Shown: piece after piece, positions 1 through 5,561 of the stretch
How positions within the stretch are numbered: the stretch's first letter is position 1
Layout: each line of letters begins with the position of its first letter
Assembly: GCA_002352605.1 (NCBI GenBank)
Contig: DEIP01000096.1
Span: 3,855-13,699 of the forward strand
Reading direction: 5' to 3'
DNA length: 9,845 bases
Source of the DNA: Desulfobacteraceae bacterium UBA2771
Lineage (GTDB): Bacteria > Desulfobacterota > Desulfobacteria > Desulfobacterales > Desulfosarcinaceae
Program-made: the position numbers and the translations under genes
The notes under the pieces: generated by a model
Databases searched by the model: none
The model's input: the letters and a program-made list of their open reading frames with translations, nothing else
What the model was told of the DNA's origin: nothing

Positions 1-154
1 AAAGTCTTCTACCTGGCAGAGCTTGAGACCATTGCCGACCTTGCCAGGAAATTCGACACCTTCATGATCACCGATGAAGTATAGGCGCACATCGTCTACC
101 CACTACATCGCCGCCCTGCCGGAGATGTTCGAGCGGACCATCTCCTGCAGTTGA
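1..154 (+). pseudogene. Remnant of a class I/II PLP-dependent aminotransferase (5' end outside the window)
   Basis: Frame 1 (1-102) reads as the middle of a fold-type I aminotransferase. It has a KVF-x(3)-ELETIADLA segment followed by FMITDEV, then AHIVYP. In this family DEV is followed by Tyr and then the HIVY strand; here the Tyr codon is TAG (82-84). The reading then moves to frame 2 at 101, giving HYIAALPEMFERTIS, the block that normally follows just before the PLP-lysine SKTF motif. TGA stops this frame at 152-154 and no PLP-lysine region follows. A nonsense codon, a frameshift with a few residues lost, and absence of the catalytic half all point to a pseudogene truncated in mid-protein. 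The 5' part lies off the left edge. The segment overlaps the 3' end of the minus-strand transglycosylase gene. The family call rests on motif memory; the exact subfamily (aspartate, kynurenine or MalY-like) cannot be set. Confidence 0.72.
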
Positions 155-924
155 ATGTTACCCTTGAGAACCCGTTCGATATAATTTTGCGTCTCCCGGT
201 AAGGAACGTTCCCATTATATTTCTCCACAGTTCCGGGACCTGCATTGTAGGCAGCCAGGGCCAGTCTTATGTCTCCTCCAAAGCGATCCAGCATCTGCCG
301 CAGATAGCAGGCGCCGCCGTCGATATTCTGCCGGACATCAAAGGGGTCTTCCACGCCAAGTTCTTTAGCCGTTGTCGGCATGAGCTGCATCAGCCCCTGG
401 GCGCCCGCAGGGGATACGGCATTCACCTGGAAGTTGGATTCGGCCTGAATCACGCTTTCAATGAGCTTTTCCGGAAGGTTGTATTTCCCGGCCGCGTTTT
501 GGATGCTGTCTGCGATCAACGCTTCGCTATCGGGATGGATCGTCTCGCCGGCATCGGTACCCGATCTACCGGCATGGGACGCCGAGGTGGCGGTGGTGTG
601 ATCTTTTTTTGGCGTTGCGAACACATTGCTGAATCGATTCAAGCTTGCGGGTTGAAAGGAGCCGTTTCGGATGGTCGAATTTCTGAAAAACCCGGTTGAT
701 GGACCGGTGGTGGCCTGATTCATATAGTCGGAGACCGTAAGTCCTGTCTTCTTTCCAATGGCCCCCGAGGGATTCGAAGATATCGCCGAGGTGAGAGTCT
801 CTGAAAAGGATGGGGCGAGATCGGTTTTCACGGGGATAAAATTCTTGGGGCGGGTCGCACCGACGGATTTGATTCCCGCATTTCGAAGATACGCATCGAT
901 GCCTGTGCCGGTCTTCCGAATCAT
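103..924 (-). CDS. Lytic transglycosylase, SLT (family 1) domain, no signal peptide
   Basis: A protein of 273 aa. Residues 1-135 are a low-complexity, Ser/Thr/Gly-rich, probably disordered region with no hydrophobic segment. Residues 137-253 form an SLT goose-lysozyme-like domain: LPEKLIESVIQAESNF with likely catalytic Glu162, the SPAGAQGLMQLMP signature (171-183), and ALAAYNAGPGTVEKY (222-236), then a final NYIERVL helix. Enzymes of this family cleave the MurNAc-GlcNAc bond of peptidoglycan to give 1,6-anhydro-MurNAc ends. The chosen ATG has GAGG 6 nt upstream, but that site sits in a 9-bp inverted repeat. The C-terminal 16 residues (258-273) and the stop lie antisense to the aminotransferase remnant, so this tail is probably not ancestral. 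With no Sec signal, the protein may leave by a flagellar or other specialised export route, or the start may be wrong; no alternative upstream start with a signal peptide was seen. The nearby nagZ acts on the same pathway. Confidence 0.85.
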   Translation of the reverse strand: MIRKTGTGIDAYLRNAGIKSVGATRPKNFIPVKTDLAPSFSETLTSAISSNPSGAIGKKTGLTVSDYMNQATTGPSTGFFRNSTIRNGSFQPASLNRFSNVFATPKKDHTTATSASHAGRSGTDAGETIHPDSEALIADSIQNAAGKYNLPEKLIESVIQAESNFQVNAVSPAGAQGLMQLMPTTAKELGVEDPFDVRQNIDGGACYLRQMLDRFGGDIRLALAAYNAGPGTVEKYNGNVPYRETQNYIERVLKGNIQLQEMVRSNISGRAAM

Positions 925-929
925 GATCG

Positions 930-958
930 CCTCGTTCGTGTCGGTTCTCCGAACGAGG
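930..958 (-). promoter_or_regulatory. Perfect 9-bp inverted repeat over the transglycosylase RBS
   Basis: Positions 930-938 (CCTCGTTCG on the plus strand) and 950-958 (CGAACGAGG) are exact reverse complements around an 11-nt loop. On the minus-strand mRNA the 3' arm ends in GAGG, the only Shine-Dalgarno-like sequence before the ATG at 924. The fold would therefore hide the ribosome binding site. A smaller alternative stem (TCGG/CCGA, 941-952) lies inside and would compete with it. The element could be an RNA translational switch or a DNA operator for a dimeric repressor; the sequence alone does not decide. Confidence 0.5.
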
Positions 959-1190
959 GAATTACAATTTTTATACCAACTCCGAAAAATTCAAATGGGA
1001 AATAAAAACAATATGATCGGCGATGGTCCATTCCTACGGCGTCGAGCCGCCCGTCACATTCAACCCGGCCACCGGCAAAAACATGACACCTGTCACGCTC
1101 GGTAGAATTGTCGAACCGGCTACACCTTTTTCATTTTTAGGCAGACTTTTTCCATTTTCTGTTGTATAGGGGTGCCTCTGAACACACTGC
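959..1190. other. Intergenic region between the transglycosylase gene and tRNA-Trp
   Basis: The first 60 bp are AT-rich and probably hold the transglycosylase promoter on the minus strand. The middle (1021-1110) is GC-rich and includes a short dyad TGACA-CC-TGTCA at 1084-1095 that could be a small operator. A T-rich tract at 1125-1160 and a TATAGG at 1165-1170 precede a G-rich discriminator before the tRNA, and are the only candidate for its promoter; no clear -35 is present. Short ORFs here have no ribosome binding site and are not called. Confidence 0.4.
970..975 (-). promoter_or_regulatory. Possible -10 element for the transglycosylase gene
   Basis: Read on the minus strand this is TATAAA, in an AT-rich stretch (961-1015) just upstream of the inverted repeat. 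Transcription would start near 963, placing the hairpin at the very 5' end of the mRNA. No convincing -35 box is found at 16-18 bp; a TTGAAT lies only 13 bp away. This is a weak call based on composition and position. Confidence 0.25.
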
Positions 1191-1267
1191 AGGCCAGTAG
1201 CTCGAATTGGTAGAGCACCGGACTCCAAATCCGGGTGTTGGGGGTTCGAATCCCTCCTGGCCTGCCA
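1191..1267 (+). tRNA. trnW: tRNA-Trp (anticodon CCA), 3' CCA encoded
   Basis: A complete cloverleaf folds by eye. The acceptor arms AGGCCAG (1191-1197) and CTGGCCT (1257-1263) pair perfectly. The D stem is GCTC/GAGC (1200-1203, 1213-1216) with GG in the loop. The anticodon stem is CCGGA/TCCGG (1218-1222, 1230-1234) around CTCCAAA, giving anticodon CCA at 1225-1227. The variable loop is GTGTT. The T arm is GGGGG-TTCGAAT-CCCTC (1240-1256) with one G-U pair. The discriminator base is G (1264), as tryptophanyl-tRNA synthetase of bacteria requires, and CCA (1265-1267) is encoded. The anticodon arm and variable loop closely resemble E. coli tRNA-Trp. It stands alone between two minus-strand genes. 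No rho-independent terminator follows; only a weak ACAGG/CCTGT stem with a long loop is seen at 1275-1305. Confidence 0.97.
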
Positions 1268-1321
1268 ATAGTCAAACAGGGGATACACCGAAACGGCCGG
1301 GCCTGTGTTCCATCCCGCCTT

Positions 1322-2347
1322 TCAACATGATAACGGTTTAAACCCTCGATTTTCCTGCAGGTATGCGCTCTTCAACCGCTGAATCCGTGCCATCGATCGC
1401 TCGCCCATCCGTCTGAGGATGGCATCGTCGGCAAGGGATTTGCGGATTTTCTCACAGGCCGTCTCTATATCCGGACCTTTGTGGCAGATGAGGGCGATGT
1501 CCACATCGGCAATCAGGATCTGGCCGATGGCGGTGTCGATGCCGTGGTTGGGTTTGATGGCGCCCATATCCAGATCGTCGGTCATGACGACACCATCGTA
1601 ACCCAATTGTCGCCGCAACAGGTCAGCCGTGACGGCCGGACTCAGGCTGGCCGGCCATACCGGATCGATGCCGGTGTAGCAGATATGGGAGAGCATCATA
1701 CCGGCCACGTCTCCAGCGATAGCTGCCTTAAAGGGAATCAGGTCGGATTCGGCCAGGGCCTGTACGTCGATCTTCAGGTCCGGCAGCACCAGGTGGCTGT
1801 CCAGGACGGTACGGCCGATGCCGGGAAAATGCTTGGCCACCGCCATGATACCGCACCGTTGAAGATGATCGATCACCGTCATGGCCATGATGGTGACCCA
1901 ACCCGGATCGCTGCCGAAGACACGACCGGCCATGATACTGTCCACTCCTTCCGGGACGACGTCCAGCACCGGTGCCATATCCATATTGATTCCTGCTTGC
2001 TTGAGTTCGCCGGCGGTCACCCGGGCAAAGTGGACGGCGTCCTCAAGATGTTTCATGGCCGGATTGCCCGGGAACTGGGTAAATGGTGGTTTGAGCCGGG
2101 CCACCTGCCCGCCCTCCTGATCGATGGCGATGAACAACGGTGGCAATGCACACCTGGCAGCAGTTTCCTGGCAGTCACGGCATAGCCGCCGGATCTGCTC
2201 CGGTGTACCCAGATTGCGGGAGAAGAGAATCAGTCCCCCCACCTGCAAGGTTTCGATGAGAAATTCCAGGTCGTCGTTGAAGTCAGTGCCGTCGAAGCCT
2301 ACCATCAAGCGCTGACCGGCCATCACTTCCGTTGAAAGAACAGTCAT
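1322..2347 (-). CDS. nagZ: Beta-N-acetylglucosaminidase, glycoside hydrolase family 3
   Basis: A protein of 341 aa, the usual length of single-domain NagZ. It removes GlcNAc from GlcNAc-1,6-anhydroMurNAc(-peptide) during cytoplasmic peptidoglycan recycling. Signatures run in order: GGLILFSRN (38-46), IDQEGGQVARL (75-85), PVLDV (126-130), AKHFPGIGRT (171-180), LDSH (182-185) carrying the Asp183/His185 acid-base dyad, and GVVMTDDLDMGAI (252-264) with likely nucleophile Asp257. The common KHFPGHG is KHFPGIG here, with Ile177 in place of His. There is no signal peptide, as expected for a cytosolic enzyme. The reading frame is open further upstream (to 2518), but conserved sequence begins near MTVLSTEV, so the ATG at 2345-2347 is taken. 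It lacks a good Shine-Dalgarno; the ATG at 2321-2323, with GGAAG close by, is an alternative that would shorten the protein by 8 residues. Confidence 0.92.
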   Translation of the reverse strand: MTVLSTEVMAGQRLMVGFDGTDFNDDLEFLIETLQVGGLILFSRNLGTPEQIRRLCRDCQETAARCALPPLFIAIDQEGGQVARLKPPFTQFPGNPAMKHLEDAVHFARVTAGELKQAGINMDMAPVLDVVPEGVDSIMAGRVFGSDPGWVTIMAMTVIDHLQRCGIMAVAKHFPGIGRTVLDSHLVLPDLKIDVQALAESDLIPFKAAIAGDVAGMMLSHICYTGIDPVWPASLSPAVTADLLRRQLGYDGVVMTDDLDMGAIKPNHGIDTAIGQILIADVDIALICHKGPDIETACEKIRKSLADDAILRRMGERSMARIQRLKSAYLQENRGFKPLSC

Positions 2348-2743
2348 GGATCTGTCCGCGGGTTGGGGGTATTTGGAAAAGGGTCCAGGAAATTCCACGA
2401 TGATATTCAAATCACCGGCAGTTACCGGGCCCAGAAAAAAAATCCGGCGCAATTCTGTGGATCGATTTCTCAGCGTAACCCATTGGGGTAATAGAACGCC
2501 TTTCCATAAAAAATGCAATAATTAACATGTGGTTAGTGGCAACACCAAAGAAGAAGGCCTCGGAACAGCGATGCCCCGGGGGGCTGAAGCAAAACGACGG
2601 GGCCGCCACCCCGGCCAGGATTACCCGTTCATCTGCGATTGAGCGCAGGTCGGTGGAAAAAGGTCAGGGAGTGGTTGAAAAACATATAATAATAATGGTA
2701 AGCTAAGCGGTTGGGAATTCTATCAAACGAAAGGCAATCCAAA
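2348..2743. other. 396-bp gene-free region between divergent genes
   Basis: The stretch separates the minus-strand nagZ from the plus-strand CheD-HDOD gene and should hold both promoters. It contains a run of eight A next to a GC-rich block (2570-2625) with CCCCGGGG and a GGCCG/CGGCC mini-dyad, then AT-rich sequence (2674-2700). Several short ORFs cross it on both strands, but none has a ribosome binding site or a recognisable protein. No repeat, tRNA or known riboswitch was seen. Confidence 0.5.
2675..2690 (+). promoter_or_regulatory. Possible promoter elements before the CheD-HDOD/selA set
   Basis: A perfect TATAAT hexamer lies at 2685-2690 within an AT-rich patch, about 50 bp before the start codon. 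A TTGAAA at 2675-2680 is a good -35 sequence but is only 4 bp from that hexamer. Paired with TTGAAA, the best -10 at 18 bp would be the poorer TAAGCT (2699-2704). No sigma-54 (GG-N10-GC) pattern was found. The elements are suggestive only. Confidence 0.28.
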
Positions 2744-4102
2744 ATGGTGACCGCAAATAAATACTATGTGAGTTCCGGGTCTTTCGAGGTGGGCCGCACC
2801 CAGCCCCGCCTGCTTCAGGCATTTTTGGGCACCTGCGTGGGTGTGGTCGTGTTTGATACGACTGCCGGTGTAGGAGGGCTCATCCATCTGCTGCTGTCGG
2901 AACCGATCAGCCTCGGAAGCATGGGTTCACCGGAAAAATATGCCACCACCGGCATGCCCCTGTTTTTAAAGCAACTGATCAATCTGGGTGCCACCCGTGA
3001 CAACATGCAGGCAGTCGTGGCCGGCGGCGCCCTGGTGGGCCCATTGACGCCCCAGGACATGAGCCTGGATGTCGGCGGCAGAACCGCCGAAAAAGTGTTG
3101 GCGGCACTGGATGGCGAAGGGATCGCCGTGGTGCAATCGGAAACGGGCGGTTTTTTCACCTGCTCCATTGAACTGGACATGCAGCACTGGGAATGGCGCA
3201 TCCAGCCAGCCGGATTCGATACGGCAAGCACGCAAAGCGACGAATCATCACCGACGATTTCAGACATTCAGCAGGCCATCGAAGCGATCCGGCCCATTCC
3301 CCAGGTCGCCCTGAAGGTGCTGCGCATCATCGAGGACGGCGCTTACGACATCGATAAAATAGCCGGAGAGGTAAAAAAAGACCAGGTCATCAGCGCCCGG
3401 ACCATCCGGCTGTGCAATTCGGCCCTGTTCTCCAAACGCCACGACGTGGTATCGTTGGATCACGCCCTGGTCTTTCTCGGCCAGGACTTGTTCATCAAGC
3501 TGGTTATTTCCGCAGCCGTGCAAAGCTATTACAACCAGTGTGGAAATGGCTATAGCCTTTGCAAGGGGGGCCTGTACCACCACGCCATCGGCACGGCCAT
3601 GATCGCGGAAAAAATTGCCGGTATGACGGAAAAAACCATCCCCGGTGTCGCTTACACGGCCGGACTGCTTCACGATATCGGAAAGGTGGTACTCGACCAG
3701 TATATCACAGGCGCCTATCCGATGTTTTATCGGAGATTTCAGGACCGCCAGTCCGAGATCATCGACGTGGAGACCCGAATCCTGGGTATTGATCACACCC
3801 ATGTAGGTGAATTGCTGGCTATTGAATGGTCTCTGCCCGCCCCCCTTACCGATGCGATCCGATTTCACCACAGACCGGCGGAGACCAGGCGCAACGACGG
3901 CCTGACCACCATCGTCTACCTGGCCGATCTGCTGATGTCCCGGTTTCACACCGGTCTCGAACTGGAGCGCATGGGTACCGACAATCTGACCGATCACCTG
4001 GCACGACTGGACCTGTCCACCGCGCAGTTCAGCGACCTCGTGGATCTGATCCCGGGAAAGGTTTTCGAACCTGCCATGGAACCGACGGAAAACAATTCCT
4101 GA
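2744..4102 (+). CDS. CheD-like domain fused to an HDOD domain (signalling protein)
   Basis: A protein of 452 aa with two domains. Residues 1-157 resemble CheD, the chemoreceptor glutamine deamidase. LGTCVGVVVFD (28-38) supplies the catalytic-type Cys31, GGLIHLLLSEP (44-54) supplies His48, and VVAGGALVG and DVGGRTAEKVL follow. The Thr of the CheD Cys-His-Thr triad is not evident 5-6 residues before the Cys, where Ala26 and Gln25 stand. After a Ser/Asp-rich linker (158-172), residues 173-385 form an HDOD domain. It begins IRPIPQVALKVLRII and keeps HD-type residues: HH279-280, LLHDIGK with His310-Asp311, DHTHVG (350-355), and HH375-376. The ATG is chosen over an upstream in-frame TTG (2711) because GAAAGG precedes it by 9 nt and homology starts there. 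The protein is soluble with no membrane segment. selA begins 27 nt downstream, so co-transcription is likely. No other chemotaxis gene is near, so its target may not be an MCP. Domain calls are firm; the role is unknown. Confidence 0.85.
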   Translation: MVTANKYYVSSGSFEVGRTQPRLLQAFLGTCVGVVVFDTTAGVGGLIHLLLSEPISLGSMGSPEKYATTGMPLFLKQLINLGATRDNMQAVVAGGALVGPLTPQDMSLDVGGRTAEKVLAALDGEGIAVVQSETGGFFTCSIELDMQHWEWRIQPAGFDTASTQSDESSPTISDIQQAIEAIRPIPQVALKVLRIIEDGAYDIDKIAGEVKKDQVISARTIRLCNSALFSKRHDVVSLDHALVFLGQDLFIKLVISAAVQSYYNQCGNGYSLCKGGLYHHAIGTAMIAEKIAGMTEKTIPGVAYTAGLLHDIGKVVLDQYITGAYPMFYRRFQDRQSEIIDVETRILGIDHTHVGELLAIEWSLPAPLTDAIRFHHRPAETRRNDGLTTIVYLADLLMSRFHTGLELERMGTDNLTDHLARLDLSTAQFSDLVDLIPGKVFEPAMEPTENNS

Positions 4103-4129
4103 CCCGACCCCCGATTGAGAGCCCAGTCC

Positions 4130-5557
4130 ATGGATGAACACAAACATGCCCAGTTGAAACGACTTCCCGGCGTAGACCGCATCCTCGAATATGCAGCAAA
4201 CGGCGGGCAGTTCGACAACATTCCCAAGTCGGTGTTGATTCCAGCCATCCGCACTGCCATCGATACCCTGCGGACCCGGATCCTTAAATCCGAAGTCCCT
4301 TTGGACGGCAGCCGTTTTTCCCGCCAGGCACTGGTGGCAACCGTAAAACAGCAGGCTGCCCGAACCATGGCCCTGAAGCTAAAACGCACCGTCAACGCCA
4401 CCGGCGTCGTGGTACACACCAATCTGGGCCGTTCACTGCTCTCCCCGGCGGTAATCGACCACCTAACCACCATCTCCAGCCGCTATTCCAATTTGGAGTT
4501 TGACTTGGAAAAAGGACGGCGCGGTTCCCGCTACAGCGCCGTGGAGGACATTCTCTGCGAGTTGAGCGGGGCCCGGGCCGCCATGATCGTGAACAACAAT
4601 GCCGCTGCCGTACTGCTTTGCCTGGACACCCTGGCCACGGGCCGGGAGGTGGTTGTCTCCCGCGGGGAACTGGTGGAAATTGGCGGGGCGTTTCGGATTC
4701 CAGACGTCATGGCCAAGAGCGGCGCCGTTTTGAAAGAGGTAGGGACCACCAACCGAACCCACCCCCGGGACTACGAAAACGCCATCGGTGAACAGACCGG
4801 GCTGCTGCTTAAGGCCCACACCAGCAATTTCAGTATCGTGGGCTTCACCGCCGCAGTCTCCCTGCCCGACCTGGTTTCCATCGGCCGGCGCCACAGCATT
4901 CCTGTCATGGAAGACCTGGGCAGCGGCTCCCTGGTGGATCTTTCCCGATATGGCCTGATCAAAGAGCCCACCGTCCAGGAGTCCCTGGCAGCCGGGGTGG
5001 ATGTGGTCACCTTCAGCGGCGACAAACTGCTGGGCGGCCCCCAGGCAGGCATCATCCTGGGCGACAAGCCACACATCGACCGGATCAAAGCCAATCCACT
5101 GGCCCGGGCCCTGCGTATCGACAAAATGACCCTTGCGGCCCTGGAAGCCACCTTGCGGCTTTACAGAAACGAGCGCCAGGCCGTGCACCAGATTCCCTCC
5201 TTGAGAATGCTCACCCTGCCGTTATCGGTGGTTCAAGGACAAGCGGCAGAATTAAAAGCCCGGCTTGAGCGGCTGCCCGGTGCACGGATCACAGTGGAAT
5301 TGCTGGATATTTCCTCCAAGGCCGGCGGCGGTTCGCTGCCACTGCTGGACCTGCCCAGCTGCTGCACAGGCGTTAGTGTTCATGGAAGGTCCGCCAACGC
5401 CATCGAGCGGTGGATGCGCAACCACACCACGCCCATCATCGGCAGAATCGAAAACGACCGGTTCATCATGGACCCCCGGACCCTACAGGAAGAAGAGTTG
5501 GATATTATCGAAAAGGCCTTTGCAGACATGCTGGCCGACGGCACCGAGAGAGGGTAA
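4130..5557 (+). CDS. selA: L-seryl-tRNA(Sec) selenium transferase (selenocysteine synthase)
   Basis: A protein of 475 aa, close to the usual 460-475. SelA is a PLP enzyme that converts Ser-tRNA(Sec) to Sec-tRNA(Sec) with selenophosphate. The N-terminal helical part (1-70), which in the family contacts tRNA(Sec), is followed by the conserved VNATGVVVHTNLGRSLLS, then GSRYSAVEDILCELSGA, MIVNNNAAAVLLCL, the EVGTTNRT loop, and MEDLGSGSLVDL. VVTFSGDKLLGGPQAG carries the PLP-binding Lys299. The ATG at 4130 has a GAGAG motif 8 nt upstream; an in-frame TTG at 4115 would add five residues and is less likely. The gene sits in an apparent operon 27 nt after the CheD-HDOD gene and 4 nt before a GGDEF-like/TPR gene. 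selB, selD and the tRNA-Sec gene are not in the window. Its presence implies that the organism makes selenoproteins, which is common in sulfate reducers (formate dehydrogenases, hydrogenases). Confidence 0.97.
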   Translation: MDEHKHAQLKRLPGVDRILEYAANGGQFDNIPKSVLIPAIRTAIDTLRTRILKSEVPLDGSRFSRQALVATVKQQAARTMALKLKRTVNATGVVVHTNLGRSLLSPAVIDHLTTISSRYSNLEFDLEKGRRGSRYSAVEDILCELSGARAAMIVNNNAAAVLLCLDTLATGREVVVSRGELVEIGGAFRIPDVMAKSGAVLKEVGTTNRTHPRDYENAIGEQTGLLLKAHTSNFSIVGFTAAVSLPDLVSIGRRHSIPVMEDLGSGSLVDLSRYGLIKEPTVQESLAAGVDVVTFSGDKLLGGPQAGIILGDKPHIDRIKANPLARALRIDKMTLAALEATLRLYRNERQAVHQIPSLRMLTLPLSVVQGQAAELKARLERLPGARITVELLDISSKAGGGSLPLLDLPSCCTGVSVHGRSANAIERWMRNHTTPIIGRIENDRFIMDPRTLQEEELDIIEKAFADMLADGTERG

Positions 5558-5561
5558 ATCG

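Noticed and set aside
1023..1169. 48-codon plus-strand ORF with coding-like third positions (MVHSYGVEPPVTFNP...)
   Set aside because: No ribosome binding site, no recognised family, and it runs into the presumed tRNA promoter. It could be a gene remnant, but I cannot support it.
1034..1288. 84-codon minus-strand ORF across the tRNA region
   Set aside because: It contains the antisense of tRNA-Trp, a well-known source of false proteins (RRDSNPQHPDLESGALPIRA type), and has no ribosome binding site.
1275..1305. Possible terminator after tRNA-Trp (ACAGG/CCTGT)
   Set aside because: Five-base stem, loop of about 20 nt and no T run; too weak to call.
2348..2518. Upstream extension of the nagZ reading frame to an ATG at 2518
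   Set aside because: The added 57 residues have no family similarity and would make NagZ longer than usual; it is just open frame.
2412..2609. 65-codon minus-strand ORF upstream of nagZ
   Set aside because: Overlaps the upstream extension of nagZ, has no ribosome site and no recognisable features.
2527..2706. 59-codon plus-strand ORF whose start (ATPKKKASEQR) recalls ribosomal protein L32
   Set aside because: The likeness stops after about 12 residues, there is no Shine-Dalgarno and no L32 zinc cysteines, so it is most likely chance.
3260..4147. Long minus-strand ORF of 295 codons inside the HDOD region
   Set aside because: Antisense to a well-supported HDOD domain, with no ribosome site and biased composition typical of shadows.
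5265..5561. 99-codon upstream extension of the GGDEF-like/TPR reading frame
   Set aside because: It lies wholly inside selA in another frame; a strong ribosome site precedes the ATG at 5562.
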